From NCBI GenBank assembly GCA_003991915.1, contig RQTK01000988.1, positions 62,001 through 126,000 of the forward strand: a stretch of DNA of 64,000 bases. The letters are read 5' to 3'. Numbering within the stretch: position 1 is the first letter of the stretch; every line of letters starts with the position of its first letter. Below the pieces are notes generated by a model that worked only from the letters and a program-made list of their open reading frames with translations, did not search any database and had not been told where the DNA came from. The stretch comes from Elysia chlorotica (Eukaryota > Mollusca > Gastropoda > Plakobranchidae). The translations under genes were made by a program, and so were the position numbers. This document shows, in pieces, positions 48,778 to 64,000 of this stretch.

Positions 48778-50229
48778 TATGACCTGCAGCCTTCAAACCC
48801 TTCAAACGTGCTTTTGGTGTTCGAACATCCAAAAATACTTAATTGTTGCACTTTGACATTCCGAGAAGTACATTGCAGTGAAGCAGCAGCAATTTTATGC
48901 AGAAATCTCACCATAGTGACAGAATTCAGAGTTTAGTTTTTTTTTAAAGATTAGATAGATATACTATAAAAAATATGTTATGTAGTCCAGTACCACTATT
49001 CGTTTTTTCTGTGGATGAAGGATAAAGTAATAATAATAATGAATGGCATTTATATTGCGCATGTTCAAAGAAAAAGCAATGTTCTATGCGCCAATAAAGT
49101 TGTATAGAACATTAATATATATATATAGGGCAACAAACAAACCAATAAATTTTAGCATTCAATATTTTACATGACAAGAAAATAAAATATGCTAGAGATA
49201 AATCAAAGTATTATACAAAAAGAATTTAAAATTATGCTTAAAGGACAATGATAAAAATATACAATTTTTGTTTTACAATACAATGTTTAGAACAAAGAGG
49301 AAAAAAAATAAAAATAAAAATAAAAATAAGTTTACAGACTTTGTGAGTTGATTATACATGTTTTACCAAAATTGAAATAAAGCCCGATCATTCAATCATA
49401 TAGAAGTTAAAATACAAAGATTTTACTGTACATTAAATTCTTTCAGTGACTCATGGATCAGAGATTAGTGAAATATTTTTCATGACCAGTTTCAAACCAA
49501 ATATTGAGTCAATAAGAAAATTGTTGTGGACAAAAAGAGTCTTTTTTTACTTTAAATTTATTAGCTTTTTGGTGTAACAATATTCTTTCTCAAGAAACAT
49601 TTTCATTTTCATTGTCACTAGGTAAAATAATACCTTTTGACTTTAAACCCACTTACACATATTTCTTAATGGCATCTAGATTCAATCAAGACTTTCTCAT
49701 ATGAAGACCAAAATAAGGAGGATAAGGGATAAAAGGAGACCAACTACAATAGCCAGTTACCCAGCATCCGTCTAAATTCAGTCAGGAGGTGCCCCCAGCG
49801 AGTTAAAAAAAAGACTGGTACAGTGGTCTCCGTCTAAGAATCCGCCCCTCGAGGCTCGAGAGGCACAAAAAGCGTGTTCTAAAGCAGACGGGTTGTTACA
49901 ATGGTTTTTTTTAAAGGTGCGTTACTGAGTAAATGAAAAGTAACCCAATTTCTGTGTCTCGATCTTGCATTAAAAAAAAAAAATGTTTCTGTTTCCAAGA
50001 GAATTTCCACAATGCAGCATTTTTAAAGTTCTATTAAACTTGTCTGTCCCTCAGGTGAACTGAAAGTAGACAAATGACTACCTCTGGTTTGTAACTGTAA
50101 ATTACAAAACGCAATAGTTTATAAACGCTCATGTTCAGATCAGGTCTGCTGAAAATCAATGAAGGGAGTGTTTGGCATGCGTTGAACAAGTGAGAGAAGA
50201 GAGTGAAGAATTAACGAATCACATGGAGA
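48778..50229. other. No gene recognised
   Basis: AT-rich sequence. A stretch near 49030-49095 (AATAATAATGAATGGCATTT, then ATTGCGCATG) looks like an inverted SINE 3' module of the ATT-tailed type. Nothing else recognisable. Confidence 0.4.
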
Positions 50230-51350
50230 TGATGGAGACACCTTGTGTAATTGTCCCACCTACCCTTGGATGCCGAATCTCTCGTAACTAAACGATTGTG
50301 TCCACCCATGATTCTTTGATTTAACACCAAATGGCTCTTCCCCCTAGTCCCACCACACACACTGATGTGTGCACAGCTCCTAGCGGAGAAGGGAGAAAAA
50401 AGAAGACAGGAGAGACAGGGAGGTAGGAGAGAGGAAAAAGAAGACAGAAGAGACAGAAGAGACAGACAGAGACAGAGAGAGAGTGAGAGTGAGAGTGAGA
50501 GAGAGAGAATGAATGATGGATGATGAAGGATGGCACCTTGCGTGGAGAGAGAGAGAATGGATGATGGAGGATGGCACCTTGCGTGAACGATCAACTACTA
50601 CTTTCTGTTCAGTGAAGCATGATTTACAGTCTAGAGAAGCCAAATGTTCAAACCTGCCAGTAAGACTCTTTGAGTTCCCTGCCTATAGACTATTAAGTGC
50701 GTTAGGGAAAGAAAGATTTGTTTGATTTCGACCACGTGGATTACCTGTGTTACCGCACTTATACAGCAATGTACTCATCTTCTCTTAGTCTAAGAACTAT
50801 ACGATCAACGCTATTGTTAAGGGATCAGAAACTAATTTGAGAAAATTAAATAAAATCGAACATACGGCCGTACAATTGGATATTGCGTTCCCTCAAACAT
50901 CTGTACCACTGTGTGTGTGTGCACGTGAAAGAGAGAGAGATAGACATAAAGAAAAGAGAAAGGAGGGAAAGAAAAAAAAAAGAAAGGAGGTAAAGAAAAA
51001 AAAAAGATAGAGTTAGGAGAGAGTTGGGAGAAAGAGAAAGATCTATAGAGAGATGCGAAAATATAGAGGGTGAGAGAGAAAGAAAGAGTGGGAAGAAAAG
51101 GGTCAGAGACAGAAAGGGAAGAGATGGAGAAAGAGACATGATGGTGAGATAGAGAGAGGGTAGAGGGAAAAGAGTGAGAAATAGAATAGTTAAAGAGCCG
51201 GATATAATAAATAGATATTATTAAAAATTTTTGGGCAAATGCCAAATTGGGGTTCAGGAAAAAAGTGGGTGGGTAGGGGTGCTGATTAAATAGAAAGAAT
51301 TATGTTTCAACTTTCATAATCATAGAATGAGCAAGTTCGAAAATGGGGTA
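50230..51350 (+). repeat. Dispersed repeat family D, copy 2
   Basis: 50280-50330, 50580-50885 and 51240-51345 correspond to parts of 24340-25750. GA-rich tracts separate them (50390-50510 and 50930-51180). This copy lacks the SINE found inside copy 1, so the SINE inserted later. A minisatellite-like pair GGATGATG...GGATGGCACCTTGCG occurs at 50517-50585. Confidence 0.55.
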
Positions 51351-51383
51351 GGTTGGTACGCGGAGACCACTTACATACCATAC

Positions 51384-51401
51384 CTCCAGCTTTGAGCTCA
51401 T
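51384..51401 (-). other. Possible PRDX5 first coding exon (tentative)
   Basis: The minus strand reads ATG followed by codons for SSKLE and then a donor, gtatgg, in phase 0. Joined to the exon at 46427 this would give a start MSSKLE before VGDTLPDV, similar in layout to short cytosolic peroxiredoxin-5 starts. The exon is only 18 nt, so chance is a real possibility. Other upstream starts were checked and mostly hit stops or the wrong phase. Confidence 0.2.
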
Positions 51402-52252
51402 ATTAGATCTAAAGCTGTATTCATCAGCGGTCGTAAAATAGGCCTAAAAAACTGACGTAGTTAGTATTAAATTTTTTAGGTAGATTAAGCCCGTAATTAT
51501 ACCATAATTATGGTAAATTTTTGTCGTAGACTAGCTAGCTATGTCTAAAAAAAGGAGGGAGAGTCTGAAAATGTAGATGCCATTTTGAAATTTAGTAAAA
51601 CTTCATTGAAAATTATAAAAATGAAGTACCAAAAACTCAAATCCATTATAATAGATCTAAATTTCTTTATTCCTAAGAACTACTGGGTGCAATCTTTCAT
51701 TTTACCTATGTAGATCTAAATTATCAAAATTTATAAAAAATATGTGAATGCAGCATAAGGTGTGCCAAAACGGTAAAATTAAACCATAAAAGAACTAAAA
51801 TATGACTAAACACAGAAATCATTATAATTGATTTGTTTTATAGGCCTTAGATAGACTTGCAACCAAATTGTAGCCCTTAGTCCTACCTCGGATCAGGTGT
51901 AAACTTGCGTCAAAATTTAGTATGACGAAATTCCCATGAATAGTTCGTAGACTATAATTTAAATTTCAGACGTAAGTTACGTCAGACTTTTAGGCCTATA
52001 ATAGATTCCACATTCATGAATATGGCCCCTAGATTAGTTCTTTCAAAAATATGGATTCAACATCAGCCTACTATTAAGTCTATTTAGTTTATTTTTATCT
52101 AACGTCAAGTATTAATTGATGGCCAAATTTTGATAGAAACCACACTACATATATATATATCTTATCTAATTTCTAAATTCTAGTAAATATGAGCTTAGCT
52201 TTATTTAAGGGTCAGACCAAATAATTTGATTTGAACAAAAATACTCAAGTAT

Positions 52253-52809
52253 AGGCACTCCTAAAGTTTTGTGGTCCCTAGCCTGTGGGCGATCAAATGG
52301 CTTGGTGGGCGGGATTCGAGGGGTGGATGGGTAGGATTCGATTACATGGGAGTCAGTCAAACTTTGAAGAGAGAGGGAGGGAGAGAGATAGAGAGACATA
52401 TTGACAGACAGACAGAGCAAGCGAGTATGAGAGACAGAGATAGAGATCTAAAGTTTCAATTGCTTAACAGATCAATCTGGCCTAATTCTTATGTGCTTGT
52501 GTATGTTGTCCCCACCCCCCTTCCCCGCCGGCATTCTACCAGTGTTCAAATAAACAATTGAATACAATCAAATCGTGTCGTGTCTTTTTAAATCAAACAA
52601 AACATGCCAATACAATAAAAAAAGGTAACAAAAAAAGACGAAGTACAGCTGGCAGATATTTTAATCAATTTTAATAGAAAAAAAAAAAATAACAAAAAGA
52701 CAGGGAGTGCAGCTGGCTGGTATTTTATTCAATTTTAATTTATTCGAATTCTGGCCTCCCACCCATTTGATCGCCCACAGGCTAGGGACCACAAAACTCA
52801 AGGAGTGCC
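52253..52809. mobile_element. Fold-back element with about 72-bp inverted ends
   Basis: The left arm 52253-52325 (GGCACTCCT...GTTTTGTGGTCCCTAGCCTG) is the inverse of the right arm 52738-52809 (CAGGCTAGGGACCACAAAAC...AGGAGTGCC) with few mismatches. The interior has a GA-rich stretch and two imperfect direct units of about 60 bp (about 52628-52680 and 52690-52740, each with AGCTGGC.G.TATTTTA). No transposase frame. Probably a non-autonomous DNA transposon. Confidence 0.65.
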
Positions 52810-53457
52810 CAAGTATAGGCCTATTGCATAAAGAATCTAGGCTCTAGCAAAATTTGGCCAAAAACACTAAATGTAGTGTACACGGTAGATTTAGATATAG
52901 ATCTAGATCTAGATTTTCAGAAATTATTGGCACAGAATACAAGTAATATCGAGCAAACTTTCTTGAAAACAAGAGTCTAGGTTAACTTTGGTTCGGTGCT
53001 ATTTGATTTAACAAAAACCATATATCTAGTTTTATATTTCCGTGTGTAATCCCAAACTAGAGACCTATAGATTTACTTAGTAACTTACTTGATCTAGACC
53101 TAGGTTAGATGGAGAATAGATTATTCATCGTCATTTTGTCAGCCATTTACTCTATGTCACAAAATCCGAAACCGAAACAAGAATCTGAGCTTGGTAACCG
53201 AGCACCGATCCACCATGAAAATATATCCATCAGAACAGGTACCCGGTACATAAGGCTGGAGTCGCTGGACCTCTTCCTGTTTCTGTCACTGTTAACTGCT
53301 CCTGTAACTGCAACTGTTTGTGTAAGGACAAGCACACATGGCAACCTATAATCAGTGAATAGTTATGTCTCTGTGGAACTCTTATACCGCGCGCACAGAG
53401 CTAACCGACAGCCCGGAATCTGTGGGCTACCTCGTTCTGCCTTGCTTATTTGACACC

Positions 53458-53670
53458 ATGGATCTCGAAATAACACAGTTATGGTCTGTGCTCTTGCTGT
53501 TGCACTCAGAAAGACAGAAAAGGAAAAGGCGGTTTTGGGTTCACCCTTTGACCAGTCAACTGTTTCTGAAGGGCAATATTATTATTAAATTACATGAATA
53601 TTTAATATTGAGAGCGTACCCGCTCAAGTTTTTCAACTCTTATCGTAAAGGCTCGGGTGGTTTTTGTTAG
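53458..53670 (+). pseudogene. PIF/Harbinger transposase N-terminal remnant
   Basis: The frame starts MDLEITQLWSVLLLLHS and continues with RKRRFWVHPL, then GNIIIKLHEYLILRAYPLKF and FNSYRKG before a stop. The basic-Arg stretch followed by the WVHPL box and a 'FxxYR' ending is the layout of the N-terminal part of Harbinger/HARBI1-type transposases. The catalytic DDE part is not found downstream, so this is a truncated relic. Function as an exon of another gene cannot be excluded. Confidence 0.5.
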
Positions 53671-55250
53671 CTCTTGGGTCTAGTGGAACCTGAATTACAT
53701 GAATTTTTTTCATATATATGTCAGCATACTTTTCTGATTTCTTGTTGTAGATAGTAGATATCTTTTCAATGACAGAAATAAAATTTTCAGTCGAAGTATG
53801 ATTGTTTTCCATTAATTTTTGTTTCTTCAGCTACTAAATCAATAAATTGTATGTAGTACAAACTATTGTGCTAAGTGTGTGAAAAAAGGTAGAGAGTTGC
53901 AGGACCACAACAAGCCCGTAGACTGTTTGATTGCTGTGCGTACCGTGGCTATGTTTTGTTCCAACACGAAGATTTGAGCGATAGTGGTGTCGCCTAAAAG
54001 TTGTGACAAAATGCAAACTTTTCGGTCGACAGAGACTTGAGTGGCCTGTACGCGATACATTTTTATATTTGATTATTTGAATTTTTGCAACCAAATTTTA
54101 CGCAACAAAAAATTGCTCTGTGTGCGCAGGTGGCACTCTTCCGCTGTTCATGAGACTCGATAAAAATATAATGGGCTTGTAAGAATTTAGTTGATTTTTC
54201 GCCCCTTTTTTCCTCGAGAAACATATTCGAAAACTATGTTATCATCCACGCACACATGTTTTTCTTCTTCTTTTTTTCTTTTTTTTTTTTCTTTTCCGAA
54301 CGCGGATGATGTAAGATGTAATGGTCCGTTAGCTACCGAAACCAGTATCGGAACAGGTACACGTGCCTGATCGAACCTCTAGTATATCGGTATGTTCCGA
54401 TTGCTCTGCTCTACCTGTTTTGATGACTTCAGCCAAGTACTGGCAATCTCGCGCACGATCGTCATTACATTTTGCCATGTAGGCCTAAGCCTTTTGAGAA
54501 AAATCCCCAGTCTTTCTTTTAAAAAGTAGGTTTCTGTTTCTATGTGGTTGATAGTGCCCTGACGGGCTTCTGGGGATTCGAGGATCGAACTTCAGCCGGT
54601 GCCCTCGGTACTTTTGGTATTTCTCCTCCTTTTTCTTCTCACCCTAACCCTCCACTTCCACCTTTATTATGCTATAGGCATGCGCCGGCATTAAGTTACG
54701 TTTGTAATGACAAGGTACAGTTGGAGTCGTGGTTACGGAATCACACTAAATATAACGTTTGACGAATTATCATTATTGTCATGTCTATTGCTTGGCGGCT
54801 CTAAAATTTGATAGCTATTAATGTTTATCTATGTAAATGATATTTTCATTAATTTTGTAACAATTATCTACAATGTGACGTCGAAAAGGGCGGAATATGA
54901 CGCACCCAATGTTTAAAATAAAACCACCTTGGTGGTGGTGGCGGTAGTGGTGTAGAAAGGTAATTTATGATTATTCCATTCCTTTAATTGCTTTTATATT
55001 TTAAGAGTCCACTACAAGCCTAATCTTGAAAACATATCACTCTATTCAAGCTTCATAATAGACGTAAACTTCTCATTGTTTTATTTCCTTTGAAACATAG
55101 GTGGTAATGAGGAGGCAGTTGTTCATGCATTCGACAAATCAAAAATTTGAATACGTTGATTGTGTTAATTAATGCAATTGGTGTGAACATCAATTACTTC
55201 TCCTCATAACATATCAGATAATATATTTTGTCCATATACAATGGCCCGAC
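53671..55250. other. No gene recognised
   Basis: Mixed composition with a somewhat GC-richer patch near 53880-54060 and 54540-54760, where open frames exist on the minus and plus strand respectively. Neither resembles a family I know. They may be decayed transposon parts. Confidence 0.4.
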
Positions 55251-55501
55251 CAAATGACACACATGCAGTTACAATACAGCTACTGTGAGTCTTACCGTCT
55301 TTTAATCCGCAGTTATACATGTATCATGCGATTGAATAGCGAATTACACTATGTACACTACATATTTTGTTGAAACACATTTACATGCATGTCCATTCTG
55401 CACTGAATACAATTGATGGTTAAATACAAGTACATCGCATTATTTTGATAAGTCAAAAACGTGTAGACTTACATTATTTATTGACTGGTCAAACTCTGCT
55501 C
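55251..55501 (+). repeat. 251-bp block, identical copy 2
   Basis: Identical to 42978-43228 at a constant offset of 12,273 bp. Downstream sequence (55403-55756) seems to contain two weakly similar units of about 177 bp (ACTGAATACAATTGATGG / ACTGTATAAAATGTTGAGGG starts), hinting that the block is part of a degenerate tandem array. It lies between the PRDX5 and KAT5 genes. Confidence 0.92.
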
Positions 55502-56675
55502 ACTCTATGATGATTGATAAAAAAACATTTGCATTACCGGTTATATTGATTAGTGACATACATAATTATGTACATTATACACTGTATAAAATGTTGAGGG
55601 AAATACCCGCACATACTATTTGAATCGTCAAATATATGCATATTATAATTGGATGTGAAATCGTATACCCTTTATGTTGATTGTTTAAAAAAAACGTACA
55701 TTACAAGCATACCAATCATGTACACTCTATCATTTTACTGGTTGGTGAAAATCATTTTAATTTATTGTATGTTGTCACACGTTTTGATCAATGTATTTCC
55801 TAATGTGGTTTTAACGTTTAATTCCATTAAGGAAGTCATATCAATCTATTTTTATTTATTGATTCAAACTCCTGGAAATCAATAATGCACATGGTCATAT
55901 CCAAGGTAATTGAACGCGATATATACAAAGTTAAATATTGAACTTCTATTAAGCACATTTTGGCTCATATACAACTCACTGTTAGAATATCAGTAAAAGC
56001 CAAATCGTCCTAATTAACCGTATTGATTTTTGTTGTTATTTGTTGGTTGGTTTGTTTTTAGATGGCTGAAGTAGGTATAGAGATAGGATGTGAGTGGAGG
56101 TAGCTTTCTTCTTTTTTTCCTTTGAAGTACAGACTACTATTGTTTCCTTGTCGAATACCAGCATACTTGGGAGTCTTTCATCTCTTGAACCCTTATTTTA
56201 ATCTTCGCTTAAGAATAAAAAGTAAACATGCACTTGTGAAACTAAATTGTGTGGAACAGTTTAGTGTATATAACAAAGCACTTTACATTTCAATCCAACC
56301 ATCGAGCACATTTCGACTTAATAATTAGTATCGAAAATGTCTTTCCACAGTATACATTCTGACAAACGATGTGTAGGTTTACATACATAAAGATCGCAAC
56401 ATTCCGACTTCATAATGTAATACTGAAATTATGTCTTTCTACACATCCCCGACGGTATGTGTATTGTCTTACCACCTACATAAAGATCGCAACAAACAAA
56501 CCATACAAACAAAAACAAAAAAATAACAATTTTAGGCCTAACCAGATACATGTACCAAGTGAAACGTCTTCTTGTCGAAAATGTCAAATTTGGTTTTACA
56601 AACTCGCGCGCGCATGGGGAAAAATAGCCTCGCGAACTACAAAAATCTGGTCATTTAACAAGCAAAATGGTTAAT

Positions 56676-62726
<6,051 letters not shown>

Positions 62727-62784
62727 TAGCTTTTTTCATTTAAAACCAAGAGATGTATTCTTTGTTTTGTGGAAGAAAAAAAAT

Positions 62785-63080
62785 GTATGTGTATATATAT
62801 GGAGATATGTATGTATGGTACATATATATATGGGAGAGAGAGGTAGGAGCGTGAAAAAAGAAGACAGGAGAGAGAGAGAGAGGGAGGGGGGAAAGAAAGA
62901 TCACGAAAAAGAAGAGAGAGAGGGAGGTAGGAGAGAGAAAAAAAGAAGACATAAGAGATAAAGGGCGGAGAAGATAGAGAGAGCAGGAGAGAGAGAGAGA
63001 GAGAGAGAAAGGAAGGAGACAGAAAAAGAGAGAGAGATAAATAGAGAGAGGAGGCTGAGAGAGAGGAGGAGCTAAGGAAA

Positions 63081-63111
<31 letters not shown>

Positions 63112-63115
63112 AAGT
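62785..63115. repeat. GA-rich low-complexity tract
   Basis: An AT/TG-rich start, then about 270 bp of impure (GA)n with AGGAG and AAGAAG interruptions. Downstream (63115-63230) it continues into sequence resembling 25150-25260 (TTTCA.AGTCTGTT.ACAA, then GAGTGGTCAAG), a fragment of family D. It follows KAT5 exon 10. Confidence 0.8.
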
Positions 63116-63214
63116 GCGCACCCTTTCATAGTCTGTTGACAATTAAGTGATCTACAAAATTTTGTGGAGCAGCCGAGAGGATAGGTGGGGGATAGAAAAA
63201 AAATCAGGAGCTTG

Positions 63215-63580
63215 ATGAGTGGTCAAGGATTCTCAGCCTCCCAGTCAGATTATGATAAATATAGTATCTCTGATGACAGCATGAATCTCTAAGGAAGGAA
63301 AGGGCTGAGGATGGAGCAAGATACCTCCTATAGAGATCTGGCGGTGTTTAGTCCCCCTGCATAAAGACGGTTGGACCATTAATGTAGGGGAAGATGCTGA
63401 TGAAAACCATGCTTTGACTGATTCCCATAGAAGCGTCAAACACCGCCCCACGAGACACAAAGATAGACAGACACACACACACTGATGTGAAACAGGCGCT
63501 AGCCATATTGCATGTTGTACTTGGGCTGCTCTGTTCGTGTGGCTTGTTGTAATTGCAATTGACTCACTTTTACACTGTTT
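63215..63580 (-). repeat. Dispersed repeat family C, inverted fragment
   Basis: GATTCTCAGCCTCCCAGTCA at 63230 is the inverse of 19661-19682. CATATTGCATGTTGTACTTG through TTGTAATTGCAATTG at 63506-63562 is the inverse of 19270-19335. About 360 bp of the family C 3' half are therefore present in reverse orientation, with no tandem internal duplication. It ends next to the LINE 3' end at 63592. Confidence 0.65.
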
Positions 63581-63591
63581 AGTTAGTTAGT

Positions 63592-64000
63592 TTAAGCCTC
63601 TTGATTCCTTGTGGAACATAGGGCCGCAGCAACTACCCTCCACCTGACTTGGTTTTGGCTGGACCTCTTGAGCTCGGCCCATGTGGTACCGGCAGCTTTT
63701 ATCTCTTTGTCAGTGCTTCTCTGCCAAGTCTGCTTTGTACGGCCGACCTTTCTTTTCCTTGGGGATTCCAGGGTTTGCCTTGTGATGTTGGATACCAGCT
63801 TTCAGATGTGTGAGACCTACCCGACGCCATTTACGCTTTATTCTGGCCCACAGTTCTTTGTTTGAGACAACTTCACTATTTTCTGGCTACTTAACGTTGA
63901 GGATGTTTCTGAGGCATCTGTTGGTGAATGGTTGTAGTTTTGTGGTGATAGTCTTGGTCGCGCACCATGTTTTAGAGCCATAGAGAAGGACCGACTTTAT
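63592..64000 (-). pseudogene. Non-LTR retrotransposon 3' end (reverse transcriptase C-terminus)
   Basis: On the minus strand the sequence encodes LLYGSKTWCATKTITTKLQP, then FTNRCLRNILN, KGRPYKADLAEKH and, in a shifted frame, TWAELKR...WRVVAAALCSTRNQEA followed by stop. This is the well-known C-terminal pattern of animal endonuclease/reverse-transcriptase non-LTR elements (LYGSETW...RCLR.IL...ALC..RNQEA). It has an internal stop after ILNVK and at least one frameshift, so it is inactive. It continues past the window end. Confidence 0.75.

Noticed and set aside
54420..54486. Minus-strand ATG exon (MAKCNDDRARDCQ...) as PRDX5 exon 1
   Set aside because: Its donor leaves phase 1, whereas the PRDX5 exon at 46427 needs phase 0.
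56062..56103. Short frame reading MAEVGIEIGCEWR before a stop, similar to the start of Tip60
   Set aside because: Too short to separate from chance. The real first exon at 56676 joins in phase to the chromo-barrel exon, and this one stops after 13 codons.

Overview
The window is animal nuclear DNA: AT-rich, full of introns with GT-AG borders, and loaded with SINEs, simple repeats and decayed transposons. A subfamily-B-like GH45 cellulase with animal-type introns, together with the SINE load, points to a mollusc, probably a gastropod. That is inference; no species can be named. There are no bacterial-type operons, CRISPR arrays or canonical tRNA/rRNA genes.

Layout. (1) 1-3580: no gene recognised. 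(2) 3663-8295, plus strand: a five-exon GH45 endoglucanase (secreted cellulase). (3) 11630-33992, minus strand: a complete 26-exon TARBP1/TRMT3 gene (tRNA 2'-O-ribose methyltransferase). All exon junctions keep phase and give 1641 codons plus stop. Its introns hold a MITE-like inverted repeat, a hairpin element, SINEs and larger dispersed repeats, and one assembly gap (29031-29115). (4) 34040-42100: repeat-rich intergenic DNA with five or six SINE copies, a long CT microsatellite and an orphan 53-codon ORF. (5) 42246-46427, minus strand: peroxiredoxin-5 (four coding exons found, first exon uncertain). (6) 46430-56670: intergenic or PRDX5-upstream DNA with dispersed repeats, a tandem duplication, a fold-back element and a Harbinger-transposase remnant. 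(7) 56676 to beyond 62721, plus strand: KAT5/Tip60 histone acetyltransferase. Ten exons are seen; the 3' part lies outside the window or beyond repeats. (8) 62785-64000: GA-rich repeat, a dispersed-repeat fragment and the 3' end of a dead non-LTR retrotransposon.

The four genes do not form a pathway. Three are conserved housekeeping genes (tRNA modification, peroxide detoxification, histone acetylation). The fourth is a digestive enzyme gene with markedly GC-richer exons. The most distinctive non-genic content is a SINE family of about ten copies whose shared body carries different tRNA-like heads, and a 251-bp block present twice with no difference 12,273 bp apart.
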